Origin: UBA1756 sp045130235
GTDB taxonomy: Bacteria > Bacteroidota > Bacteroidia > Bacteroidales > WCHB1-69
Assembly (NCBI GenBank): GCA_045130235.1
Contig: JBGUPJ010000044.1
Span: 36,982 to 100,981 of the forward strand
Direction: 5' to 3'
DNA length: 64,000 nt
A program made the position numbers and the translations under genes. Shown in pieces: positions 9,813 through 18,117 of the stretch (positions are counted from its first letter, which is position 1; each line of letters begins with the position of its first letter). The notes beneath the pieces are model-generated. The model made no database searches and was not told the origin of the DNA. It saw only the letters and a list, made by a program, of their open reading frames with translations.

Positions 9813-11171
9813 ATGGGTTTACTTGGAATTTACAACGTACCGAACGTATCCACTGCACTTTATTATGGGATACACAATTTGCAGCACCGCGGGCAGGAAG
9901 GTGCGGGTATGGCAACTTTTGACGAGAATGGCAAATGCTTGCGCCATCGTGGCTTAGGCCTGGTGGACAGCATCTTTGACGCCCAGTCGATTCGTGAGCT
10001 GAAAGGCAACATCGGCATGGCCACCGTGCGTTATGCCAATATTGCCAACAGCGGTCTCGACACCGTGCAGCCGCTCTTCTTCCGCCACAGCACCGGCGAT
10101 TTCGTTGTAGCCGGTGATGGCTGCCTCGTCAACAAACAGCCTATCATCGAGAGTTTGGAAGACCTCGGCAATGTGTTCCAGACAGGTCTCGACAGCGAGC
10201 TTTTCGCTCATCTGATTAAGAAAAGAAAAACCGAAGACCGTATTGAGAACATTATAAGCGCTTTGCGTGGATTGGAAGGCGGTTTCACCTTCTTGGTGAT
10301 GACCAAAAATCGTCTCTATGCTTGCCGCGACAAGAACGGTATTAAACCGTTGGTTTTAGGTAAGTTAGGTGATGGTTATGTGGTGAGCAGCGAGTCTTGC
10401 GCTTTCGAGATTATGGGTGCCAAGTTTGTGCGCGACATCGAACCGGGTGAGATTCTCTGTATCGACAACAAGGGTCTGCGTTCTAATTTCTATTCAGAAG
10501 AAAAACGCCACTGCATGTGCGGTATGGAGTTCATCTACTTGGCTCGTCCCGATAGTGACATCGACGGCTGCAACGTACACGCCTACCGTATGGAGTCAGG
10601 TCGTCGTCTGGCTCGTTTGTGGCCGGTGGAGGCCGACATCGTGGTCGGTGTTCCCGAATCGAGCTTGAGTGCCGCCATGGGTTACAGCGAAGAGAGCGGT
10701 ATTCCTTACGAGATGGGTCTGGTGAAACACAAATATATGGGTCGTACCTTTATCCAGCCGGAGCAGCAGCTCCGTGAGATGGGCGTGAAGCTGAAACTGA
10801 GCCCTGTCCACTCGATCCTGAAAGGCAAGAGAGTGGTTCTCGTGGATGACTCCATCGTGCGTGGTACTACTTCGTTGAAGATTGTGAAACTGTTGCGTGA
10901 GGCTGGCGCTACCGAGGTGCATGTGCGTATCGCCAGCCCGATGATGAAATACCCCTGTTACTACGGCGTTGACACCTCCACTCCGGAAGAGCTGCTCTGC
11001 TCGAACCGCACGTTGGAGGAGGCTTGCAAGATGCTCGGCGCTGACTCGCTCGGCTATATGACTCCGGAAGCCTCTCGCGAATCGACCTTCGGCTGTGCTG
11101 AGCTGTGTCTGGCCTGCTTCACAGGTGAGTATCCGTCGGGTGACATCAAGTGCGGAAAGTGTAATTTTTAG
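9813..11171 (+). CDS. purF: Amidophosphoribosyltransferase (PurF) homologue lacking the glutaminase cysteine
   Basis: PurF transfers ammonia from glutamine to PRPP in the first step of purine synthesis. The 452-residue protein aligns closely with B. subtilis PurF: LQHRGQEGAG (24-33), R73-Y74, D127, the PRPP loop VVLVDDSIVRGTT (341-353), and the cysteines expected for the 4Fe-4S cluster (around 234/236, 382, 432 and 435). The N-terminus is MGLLGIYN, so the position of the catalytic Cys of the Cys-Gly-x-x-Gly-Ile motif is occupied by the initiator Met. The oxyanion loop HNGNL reads GDGCL (101-105). No in-frame start exists between the purL stop and this ATG, so an N-terminal extension cannot supply the Cys. 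The transferase half should work with free ammonia; the glutaminase half is probably inactive. Confidence 0.85.
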   Translation: MGLLGIYNVPNVSTALYYGIHNLQHRGQEGAGMATFDENGKCLRHRGLGLVDSIFDAQSIRELKGNIGMATVRYANIANSGLDTVQPLFFRHSTGDFVVAGDGCLVNKQPIIESLEDLGNVFQTGLDSELFAHLIKKRKTEDRIENIISALRGLEGGFTFLVMTKNRLYACRDKNGIKPLVLGKLGDGYVVSSESCAFEIMGAKFVRDIEPGEILCIDNKGLRSNFYSEEKRHCMCGMEFIYLARPDSDIDGCNVHAYRMESGRRLARLWPVEADIVVGVPESSLSAAMGYSEESGIPYEMGLVKHKYMGRTFIQPEQQLREMGVKLKLSPVHSILKGKRVVLVDDSIVRGTTSLKIVKLLREAGATEVHVRIASPMMKYPCYYGVDTSTPEELLCSNRTLEEACKMLGADSLGYMTPEASRESTFGCAELCLACFTGEYPSGDIKCGKCNF

Positions 11172-11192
11172 AAATTTTAATAAAGAATAATT

Positions 11193-12242
11193 ATGGCAAA
11201 ATCTTACGAAAAAGCGGGAGTAAATCTGGAGGCTGGCTACGAGGTGGTCCGCCGCATCAAACAGCATGTGTCGTCAACCGAGCGCAAAGGGTCGATGGGC
11301 AACATCGGTTCTTTTGGCGGGATGTTCGACCTGAGTTGTCTGAACATCAAGGAGCCGGTGCTGGTGAGCGGCACCGACGGTGTGGGCACCAAGCTGAAGA
11401 TTGCTTTTGCGATGGACAAGCACGACACCATCGGTATTGATGCCGTGGCCATGTGTGTGAACGACGTGCTGGCACAGGGTGCCGAGCCGCTGATCTTCCT
11501 CGACTATGTGGCGTTGGGGCATAATGTGCCGGAGAAGGTGGAGGCGATTGTGGCTGGTGTGGCCGACGGATGCCGTCAGGCTGGTTGTGCCCTTATCGGT
11601 GGCGAGACCGCCGAGATGCCGGGCATGTACTCCGACGACGAGTACGACATCGCCGGTTTCACCACGGGCGTGGTGGAGAAGTCGAAGCTGATCGACGGCA
11701 GCCGCGTGTCGGTAGGGGACGTGCTGGTGGGCATTGCCTCATCGGGCGTGCATTCCAACGGCTTCAGTCTGGTTCGTAAGATAGTGGAACGCAAGGGATT
11801 CGGTTATCGTCAGCGCGTGGGCGACTGCGACGAAGAGTTCGAGGCCGCCTACGGCGATGCCACCCTCGGCGAGGTGCTGCTGACCCCCACCCGTATCTAT
11901 GTGAAACCCGTGCTGGATGTGATTCACCAGTGCGACGTGCATGGCGTGTGTCATGTCACAGGCGGTGGTTTCGACGAGAACATCCCGCGTGCGCTGCGCG
12001 AGGGACAGGGTTTGGAGATTCAGGAGGGCAGCTGGGAGATCCTGCCGGTGTTCCGCATGTTGGAAAAGTGGGGCAAGGTGCCGCACCGCGAGATGTTCAA
12101 CATCTTCAACATGGGTATCGGCATGGTGGTCATCCTATCGGCTGCGGAAGCCGAGAAGGCCATCGCCATCCTGCAGCAGCACGGCGAAAAGGCCTCCATC
12201 ATCGGCAAGGTGACGGGCGAGCCGGGAGTGAAGATTGTGTAG
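11193..12242 (+). CDS. purM: Phosphoribosylformylglycinamidine cyclo-ligase (AIR synthetase)
   Basis: Closes the imidazole ring, FGAM to AIR, with ATP. The 349-residue length is normal. Family features include GSFGGMFDL near residue 40, the SGTDGVGTKLKIA loop, CVNDVLAQGAEPLIFLDY, and ALIGGETAEMPGMY. The C-terminal block HVTGGGFDENIPRAL is also conserved. The start follows purF by 21 bases. The purN promoter begins two bases after the purM stop, so purL-purF-purM form one transcription block with a fresh start for purN. Confidence 0.97.
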   Translation: MAKSYEKAGVNLEAGYEVVRRIKQHVSSTERKGSMGNIGSFGGMFDLSCLNIKEPVLVSGTDGVGTKLKIAFAMDKHDTIGIDAVAMCVNDVLAQGAEPLIFLDYVALGHNVPEKVEAIVAGVADGCRQAGCALIGGETAEMPGMYSDDEYDIAGFTTGVVEKSKLIDGSRVSVGDVLVGIASSGVHSNGFSLVRKIVERKGFGYRQRVGDCDEEFEAAYGDATLGEVLLTPTRIYVKPVLDVIHQCDVHGVCHVTGGGFDENIPRALREGQGLEIQEGSWEILPVFRMLEKWGKVPHREMFNIFNMGIGMVVILSAAEAEKAIAILQQHGEKASIIGKVTGEPGVKIV

Positions 12243-12243
12243 G

Positions 12244-12275
12244 TTTGTTTCTCTCGTAATTATTCCTTATATTTG
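12244..12275 (+). promoter_or_regulatory. purN promoter, canonical Bacteroidota type
   Basis: TTTG at 12244-12247, 20 bases, then TATATTTG at 12268-12275. Both elements and the spacing match the phylum consensus. The promoter lies in the gap immediately after the purM stop and 59 bases before the purN ATG. Confidence 0.75.
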
Positions 12276-12334
12276 CACCCTCTATTTGGAAAGAAATTTA
12301 TACTGAAAACAAACGGTTTATCACATTTTTATAA

Positions 12335-12907
12335 ATGAACAATAAAAAGAAAATCGCCATTTTTGCCAGTGGGTCGGGAACCAACTTCGAGGCGTTGGCG
12401 CAGGCTTGTGCCGACGGACGTCTGGATGCTGAGGTGGTGCTGATGGTGTGCGATAAGCCCGGCGCAAAGGTCATCGAACGTGCCGAGCGTTTCGGCGTGG
12501 AGAGCTTCGTCTTCTCCCCGAAATCGTACCCGTCGAAAGCCGACTTTGAGCAGGAGATTGTGCAGATGCTGCGCGACCGACAGGTGGACCTCATCTGCCT
12601 CGCCGGATATATGCGCATTGTGGGCAGCACCCTCCTGAACGCCTTCGCAGGCCGCATCGTCAACATCCATCCATCTCTGCTGCCCTCCTTCAAGGGTGCA
12701 CACGCCGTGGAGGATGCCGTGGCCTACGGAGTGAAAGTGTTCGGCATCACCATCCATTTCGTGGACGAAACCCTTGATGGCGGCAAGATCATCGCCCAGC
12801 GCGCCTTCCCCTACGACGGCAACGACCCCGATGAAGTGCACCGCATCGGTCAGAAAATCGAACATGAGCTGTATGTGGAGACCGTTTGTAAACTACTTGA
12901 TTATTAA
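12335..12907 (+). CDS. purN: Phosphoribosylglycinamide formyltransferase, folate-dependent
   Basis: Formylates GAR with 10-formyl-tetrahydrofolate. The 190-residue protein has the phosphate-binding ASGSGTNFEAL loop at the N-terminus, the catalytic Asn-His of NIHPSLLPSFKGAHA near residue 110, and the catalytic Asp in VDETLDGG near 147. It has its own canonical promoter and is followed by about 135 bases of low-complexity AT-rich sequence before purH. Its cofactor comes from the folate pathway in which FolD (16011) acts. Confidence 0.97.
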   Translation: MNNKKKIAIFASGSGTNFEALAQACADGRLDAEVVLMVCDKPGAKVIERAERFGVESFVFSPKSYPSKADFEQEIVQMLRDRQVDLICLAGYMRIVGSTLLNAFAGRIVNIHPSLLPSFKGAHAVEDAVAYGVKVFGITIHFVDETLDGGKIIAQRAFPYDGNDPDEVHRIGQKIEHELYVETVCKLLDY

Positions 12908-13040
12908 ATTATTAAACTATTAAATTATTAATTATTAAGCTATTAAACCATTAAATAATATTATCTCGCTTCATATTTTCATATCTTCATAACTTCATAA
13001 TTTAATAATTTCATAACTTCATAATTTCATAAATAAATCA
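12908..13040. repeat. Degenerate short tandem repeats between purN and purH
   Basis: The gap contains two simple arrays. The first repeats a unit like TATTAAAT with small changes, the second a unit like TTCATAACT. Neither encodes protein. Similar arrays with different units fill other gaps in this window (14580, 15895, 33355, 44938, 47549). Confidence 0.7.
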
Positions 13041-13042
13041 GA

Positions 13043-14572
13043 ATGAGAGCATTAGTAAGCGTTAGCGACAAAACTGGATTGGTACCTTTTGTGAAGGCCC
13101 TGCAAGAGATGGGCTGGGAAATCATCTCCACGGGAGGCACAAGCCGTCTTCTTCAAGAAAATAATATCAAAACCATCGGCATCAGCGAGGTGACCGGATT
13201 CCCGGAGATTCTCGACGGCCGTGTGAAGACCCTCCATCCCAACGTGCATGGTGGCATCCTCGCCCGTCGCGATGTGCCCGAGCATGTCCAGACTATCCGC
13301 GAACACGCCATCACCCCCATTGATCTCGTCTGTGTGAACCTTTATCCTTTCCGCCAGACCATTGCCAAAGAGGGTGTTACGCTGGAAGAGGCTATCGAGA
13401 ACATCGACATCGGAGGTCCCTCCATGGTGCGCAGCGCCGCCAAGAACTGGCGCGACGTGACCATCGTGTGCGACCCCGCCGACTACGAAACGGTGATCGC
13501 TGAGATTCGCGAGCATGGCAATACCACGCAGGAGACACGCCTCAAACTGTCGGCCAAGGCCTACACCCATACCGCCGAGTACGACAGCTGCATCGCTACC
13601 TACATGCGCAAACAGGCCAGTCTTCCCGAGAAACTTTTCTTGGAGTACGATCTGAAACAGAGCCTCCGCTATGGCGAGAACCCGCATCAGTCGGCCAACT
13701 TCTATGCTGCCTCCGAACCCGTTCCATTTTCCCTCGCTTTTGGTAAGCAATTGCAAGGTAAAGAATTATCATACAATAATATACAGGATGCCAACGCAGC
13801 CCTGAATGTGGTTCGTGACTTCGACGAGCCCTTCTGCGTGGCGCTGAAGCACATGAACCCGTGTGGTGCCGCCGTAGGCAAAACCATTGAGGAAGCTTGG
13901 CAGGCTGCTTATGAAGCCGACAAGGTAAGCATCTATGGCGGTATTGTGGCCGTCAACCGTCCGCTTACGAAAGAGGTTGCCCTCGGCATGAAACCTATCT
14001 TCTTGGAGATCGTCATTGCCCCGTCGTTCACTCCCGAGGCCATGGAGATTCTTTCCACTAAGAAAAACCTCCGTGTGATGGAGGTGGATATGACCAAGAC
14101 GGACAAACCCGTAATGCAGTATGTGGGCGTGAACGGCGGCTTGCTGGCCCAGCATCTCGACACCCAGATGGAGACGCTGACGGCAGATATGTGCGTCACG
14201 AAGGTGAAGCCCACCGAGGCGCAAATGAAAGATATGGCCTTCGGCTGGAGAATCGTGAAGCATGTGAAGTCGAACGCCATTGCTGTGGTACGCAGCAACC
14301 ATACTGTCGGTATCGGTGCTGGACAGACCAACCGTGTGGGTTCGGCCGAGATCGCCCTCCGTCAGGCACAGGAGGCGGGTTATACCACCGGACTGGTGCT
14401 GGCTTCCGACGGCTTCCTGCCTTTCGACGACACGGTGGTGCTGGCTTCCCGCTACGGTGTGACCGCCATCGTGCAACCTGGCGGCAGCATCCGCGACGAA
14501 GATGCCATCAAGAAAGCCGATGAGCTGGGTATCACCATGCTCTTCACCGGCGTCCGCCACTTCAAACACTAA
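13043..14572 (+). CDS. purH: Bifunctional AICAR transformylase / IMP cyclohydrolase
   Basis: Performs the last two steps to IMP. The N-terminal IMP cyclohydrolase domain starts MRALVSVSDKTGL and has ISTGGTSRLL and VTGFPEILDGRVKTLHP. The transformylase domain follows from about residue 200, with RYGENPHQSA, KHMNPCGAAVG and the C-terminal SDGFLPFDD and PGGSIRD blocks. The usual KH(T)NPCG motif has Met in place of Thr, a mild change. The 509-residue length is normal. A spacer of degenerate tandem repeats separates it from purN, and another from purD. Confidence 0.97.
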   Translation: MRALVSVSDKTGLVPFVKALQEMGWEIISTGGTSRLLQENNIKTIGISEVTGFPEILDGRVKTLHPNVHGGILARRDVPEHVQTIREHAITPIDLVCVNLYPFRQTIAKEGVTLEEAIENIDIGGPSMVRSAAKNWRDVTIVCDPADYETVIAEIREHGNTTQETRLKLSAKAYTHTAEYDSCIATYMRKQASLPEKLFLEYDLKQSLRYGENPHQSANFYAASEPVPFSLAFGKQLQGKELSYNNIQDANAALNVVRDFDEPFCVALKHMNPCGAAVGKTIEEAWQAAYEADKVSIYGGIVAVNRPLTKEVALGMKPIFLEIVIAPSFTPEAMEILSTKKNLRVMEVDMTKTDKPVMQYVGVNGGLLAQHLDTQMETLTADMCVTKVKPTEAQMKDMAFGWRIVKHVKSNAIAVVRSNHTVGIGAGQTNRVGSAEIALRQAQEAGYTTGLVLASDGFLPFDDTVVLASRYGVTAIVQPGGSIRDEDAIKKADELGITMLFTGVRHFKH

Positions 14573-14579
14573 CCCAACT

Positions 14580-14638
14580 TTCCATTCTCTCATTATCAAA
14601 TCAAAAACTTTTAACTTTTAACTCTTAACTTTTAACTC
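14580..14638. repeat. Short tandem repeat spacer before purD
   Basis: The 66-base purH-purD gap ends in roughly four copies of a ten-base unit like TTTTAACTCT that run right up to the purD start codon. No ribosome-binding site is obvious beyond the AT-rich sequence itself. Confidence 0.65.
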
Positions 14639-15901
14639 ATGAATAAAGTACTAGTCATCGGAGGCGGAGGCCGCGAACATGCCATTGCAGATGCGCTGCA
14701 TCGTTCGCCGCAGGTAGGTCAGATTTTCTGTGCTCCCGGCAATGCGGGAACTGCCGCCATCGCTACCAACACCGGGTTGAAAGATACCGATGTGGAGGGC
14801 CTGTTGCTTTTCGCTAAGGAGAACCAGATCGACCTGACGGTGGTGGGTCCCGAGGCGGCTCTGGCGGTGGGCATTGTGGATGCTTTCCGTGCCGCTGGAT
14901 TGGCGATTTTCGGTCATACGAAGTCGGCCACCCGTATCGAGAGCAGCAAGGAGTTCGCCAAGGAACTGATGATGAAATACGATATCCCGACCGCTGGTTA
15001 CCGCAGCTTTACCGACTATGCGGAGGCTTTGGCATACGTGCAGGGGAGACCCTTCCCAGCGGTGCTCAAATACGATGGGCTCGCTGCCGGCAAGGGCGTG
15101 GCGATTGCGGAAAATCTGGAGGAGGCCAAGGCCGCCCTCAAGGATATGCTCACCGACTCGCACTTCGGCGATGGCAAGGTGGTGGTGGAAGACTTCCTCA
15201 CCGGTCCCGAGTTCTCGTTCATGTGCTTTGTGGATGGCGAGAAGGTGTATCCGATGCCGCTTTCGCAGGACCACAAGCGCGCCTTTGATGGCGACAAGGG
15301 ACCCAATACGGGCGGCATGGGTGCCTACACGGGACTGCCGTTCATCACCGATGAGGACAGAACATTTGCCTTGGAGCATATTCTGAAACCTACGGCTGCA
15401 GCCATGTGCGCAGAGGGCTGTCCGCTGTCGGGCGTGCTGTATGCCGGACTGATGAAAACCCCGCAGGGAATCAAGGTGATCGAGTTCAACGCCCGTTTCG
15501 GTGATCCTGAAACCGAGGTGGTGCTGCCGCTGATTGAAAGCGACATCTTCGACATCTTCGCTGCGGTGGCGCTTCAGTGCGAACCGAAACAACAGCTGCG
15601 CTGGTCAAACAAGGTGACGATGGGCGTGGTGCTGGCCTCAAAAGGCTATCCGGGCTCATACGACAAGGGGTTTGTTATCGAGGGTGTTGATACGGTGCAG
15701 GCCCGCATCTACCACATGGGGACCAAGATGGACAATGGCGTTCTTAAAACTGCCGGTGGCCGTGTGATGATGGTGGTGGCCGAAGGCGACGACATCCCCA
15801 CCTTGAAACAGAAAGTCTATTCCGAAGTTGCTAAAATTCACTGCGACAACCTCTTCTATCGTAACGACATCGCCCACTGGGCGTTTGAAATTGAAAATTG
15901 A
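14639..15901 (+). CDS. purD: Phosphoribosylamine-glycine ligase
   Basis: Joins phosphoribosylamine, the PurF product, to glycine with ATP. The 420-residue ATP-grasp enzyme shows the N-terminal VLVIGGGGREHAI, the ATP-grasp segments LKYDGLAAGKGV and PNTGGMGAYTG, and the metal-binding EFNARFGDPETEVVLPL. All are standard. If PurF uses free ammonia, this is the step that would consume its labile product. The stop is followed by a 109-base low-complexity spacer before folD. Confidence 0.97.
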   Translation: MNKVLVIGGGGREHAIADALHRSPQVGQIFCAPGNAGTAAIATNTGLKDTDVEGLLLFAKENQIDLTVVGPEAALAVGIVDAFRAAGLAIFGHTKSATRIESSKEFAKELMMKYDIPTAGYRSFTDYAEALAYVQGRPFPAVLKYDGLAAGKGVAIAENLEEAKAALKDMLTDSHFGDGKVVVEDFLTGPEFSFMCFVDGEKVYPMPLSQDHKRAFDGDKGPNTGGMGAYTGLPFITDEDRTFALEHILKPTAAAMCAEGCPLSGVLYAGLMKTPQGIKVIEFNARFGDPETEVVLPLIESDIFDIFAAVALQCEPKQQLRWSNKVTMGVVLASKGYPGSYDKGFVIEGVDTVQARIYHMGTKMDNGVLKTAGGRVMMVVAEGDDIPTLKQKVYSEVAKIHCDNLFYRNDIAHWAFEIEN

Positions 15902-16005
15902 AAACTGAAAATTATAAATTGTACATTGTTAATTGTTAATTGAAATCTTCTCATATAATCTCATAATCTCTCAAATCTCAAATCTCTCAAATCTTTAAAT
16001 CATAA
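15895..16005. repeat. Composite short tandem repeat spacer before folD
   Basis: Three successive simple arrays: a unit like GAAAATT, a unit like ATTGTACATTGTT (15917-15942), and a unit like AATCTCTCA. The 13-mer ATTGTACATTGTT also occurs inside the coding sequence of the giant adhesin at 39052-39064. Confidence 0.65.
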
Positions 16006-16010
16006 AAACC

Positions 16011-16928
16011 ATGGCTCAAATCATTGACGGAAAAAAACTGGGAGCGCGCATCAAGGAGAAAATCCATGAGCAGATTCCGCTGTTGGAGCAGCAGTATGGC
16101 CGCCGCCCGTCGCTTTATGTCATCATTGTCGGCGAAGACGAGGGCAGCCTGAAGTATGTCACCAACAAGGTGAAGACCGCCAAGACGATTGGCATGGATG
16201 CTCGTTTGATTGCCTTGAAGGAGAACATCAGCGAGAGCGAGCTCATCAATATCATCCATGTGCTGAATGCCGACCCGCTGGTGGACGGTATCTTGGTGCA
16301 GCTGCCGTTGCCGAACCATATCAACGAGGACCGTGTGGTGGATGCCATTGAGAAACACAAGGATGTGGATGGTTTCCATGCGCTGAATGTGGGTTCGTTG
16401 TGGCAGGGCACGCACTGTATCGCGCCGTGTACGCCGAAGGGCATCATCCAGCTCATCAAGAGCACGGGGATTGAGATCCGTGGCAAGATGGCCGTGGTGG
16501 TGGGGCGTAGCAATATCGTAGGCAAGCCGGTAGCGAAGCTGCTGCTGGACGAGAATGCCACGGTGGTGATGGCGCATACCGGCACCCGCGACCTCCGTGC
16601 CGTGACGCTGCTGGCCGACATCCTCGTGGTGGCCGCCGGTCAGGAGAAGCTCATCACTGCCGATATGGTGAAGCCCGGCGCGGTGGTGATCGACGTGGGC
16701 ATCACCCGCAACGCCGAAGGCAAAGTGGTCGGCGATGTGGACTTTGAGAATGTGAAGGAGGTGGCCGGCTACATTACGCCCGTTCCGGGTGGTGTGGGAC
16801 CGCTCACCATCGCCATGCTGATGAAAAACACCATGGAGTGCTTCCTCTGCCATGCCGAGTCAAGCACCGACGTGTCGAAACTTTGGGCCACCATCATCAA
16901 AGCTCGTATTGGAGGAAGTGCGGAGTAG
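16011..16928 (+). CDS. folD: Methylenetetrahydrofolate dehydrogenase / methenyltetrahydrofolate cyclohydrolase
   Basis: Interconverts methylene-, methenyl- and 10-formyl-tetrahydrofolate, feeding the formyl donor to PurN and PurH. Family motifs include YVIIVGEDEGSLKYVTNK with the catalytic Lys, DGILVQLPLP, the VVVGRSNIVGKPVA nucleotide-binding segment, and ITPVPGGVGPLTIAMLM. The 305-residue length is slightly above the usual 285-295, with the extra residues at the C-terminus. It is placed with the one-carbon-using purine genes on the same strand. The partial gene at the left edge of the window has a similar N-terminus. Confidence 0.96.
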   Translation: MAQIIDGKKLGARIKEKIHEQIPLLEQQYGRRPSLYVIIVGEDEGSLKYVTNKVKTAKTIGMDARLIALKENISESELINIIHVLNADPLVDGILVQLPLPNHINEDRVVDAIEKHKDVDGFHALNVGSLWQGTHCIAPCTPKGIIQLIKSTGIEIRGKMAVVVGRSNIVGKPVAKLLLDENATVVMAHTGTRDLRAVTLLADILVVAAGQEKLITADMVKPGAVVIDVGITRNAEGKVVGDVDFENVKEVAGYITPVPGGVGPLTIAMLMKNTMECFLCHAESSTDVSKLWATIIKARIGGSAE

Positions 16929-16996
16929 GGGAGAGTTATTATTTTTGAACATTATGAAAACAAACATCAATATCAACCATTAAAAATTAAAATCAA

Positions 16997-18061
16997 ATGA
17001 ATCAAGGAGTTATTGCTATGGGTCTCACCTGCCCCATCATCAGAGAAGGTGACAATCTCGCTGCTATCGTTGTAGAAAGTGTGCTGGATGCTATACGCAT
17101 GCCCAACAACAAATTCGACATTTGCGACCGTGCAGTAGTAGGTATCACCGAGTCGGTGGTCGCCCGCTCGCAGGGCAACTATGTCACAGTGGATGACATC
17201 GCTGCGGATGTGAAGGCAAAATGTGGTGAGAACGCCACCATCTATATCTTGAACCCCATCTACTCGCGCAACCGCTTCGCCATCATCCTCAGAGGTATCG
17301 CCCGCGCTGCCAAGAAGATCGTGCTCGTCATGCCCGAAGAGGACGAGGTGGGCAACGTGCTTCGCAACCATCCTTTCACCAAAATGAATTATGATGAGTA
17401 TTATAAGGAGATTTGCGAACAGGAGAAAGCCGCCGTTGAGGTGCGTCCCGACTTCTGTGGTGCTGCTGCTAATGAGTGGGTTATCTTGGGTAATCTGCAC
17501 GATTATGAAGAGAAAAAGCGTGCAATGGGCGGCAACAACGTGTTCACCCTCGCCGACATCCTGTCCGACCGCTGCCAGTATGGTTTGCTCGGTTCCAACA
17601 AGACCGATGAGGAGCGTATCAAGCTGTTCCCCAAGACTGCTGAGGCTTTGGAGCTGGTACACAAAGTGCATGATGAGCTGAAAGCCGTTACGGGCAAGGA
17701 TATCATTGTAGGTATTTATGGTGATGGCTGTTTCAAAGATCCCAAAGGTGGAATTTGGGAATTTGCCGACCCGATTACCATGCCGGCTTATACCCATCCT
17801 GAAATTATGGAAGGCACTCCCAATGAGTTGAAAGTGAAGGCTTTGGCAGATGATAAATTTGGTAAGCTGAATGGTGCTGAGCTGCAAGCTGCCATTGAAA
17901 AGGAGATTGCCGACAAGAACAGCAACCTGATGGGTTCGATGCAGAGCCAGGGCACTACCCCGCGTCTCTATCGCGACCTGCTGGCCAGCTTGATGGACCT
18001 CGTGAGTGGCAGCGGCGACCGTTGCACCCCGATCATCCTGATCCGCAATTATTTCCACTAA
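16997..18061 (+). CDS. CofE-like protein (coenzyme F420-0:L-glutamate ligase family), role unknown
   Basis: The 354-residue protein resembles the F420 gamma-glutamyl ligase family. CofE has EGLPLIKEGDDLAELI at its start; here GLTCPIIREGDNLAAIVVES occurs at the same place, followed by a strand and VVGITESVVARSQGNYV. A second conserved block, GKDIIVGIYGDGCFKDPKGG, matches the region of CofE that carries its metal and nucleotide ligands, though DTNGR is not preserved. It is longer than archaeal CofE (about 250 residues). Bacteroidota are not known to make F420, and no other F420 gene is nearby. The position between folD and guaB suggests a role in folate or nucleotide metabolism, for example glutamylation of a folate, but this is inference from context. 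Confidence 0.65.
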   Translation: MNQGVIAMGLTCPIIREGDNLAAIVVESVLDAIRMPNNKFDICDRAVVGITESVVARSQGNYVTVDDIAADVKAKCGENATIYILNPIYSRNRFAIILRGIARAAKKIVLVMPEEDEVGNVLRNHPFTKMNYDEYYKEICEQEKAAVEVRPDFCGAAANEWVILGNLHDYEEKKRAMGGNNVFTLADILSDRCQYGLLGSNKTDEERIKLFPKTAEALELVHKVHDELKAVTGKDIIVGIYGDGCFKDPKGGIWEFADPITMPAYTHPEIMEGTPNELKVKALADDKFGKLNGAELQAAIEKEIADKNSNLMGSMQSQGTTPRLYRDLLASLMDLVSGSGDRCTPIILIRNYFH

Positions 18062-18117
18062 GAGAGAAAATTCTTATTTTCTCACTTTTCTCGAATCATC
18101 ACTAAAAACCTAATATT

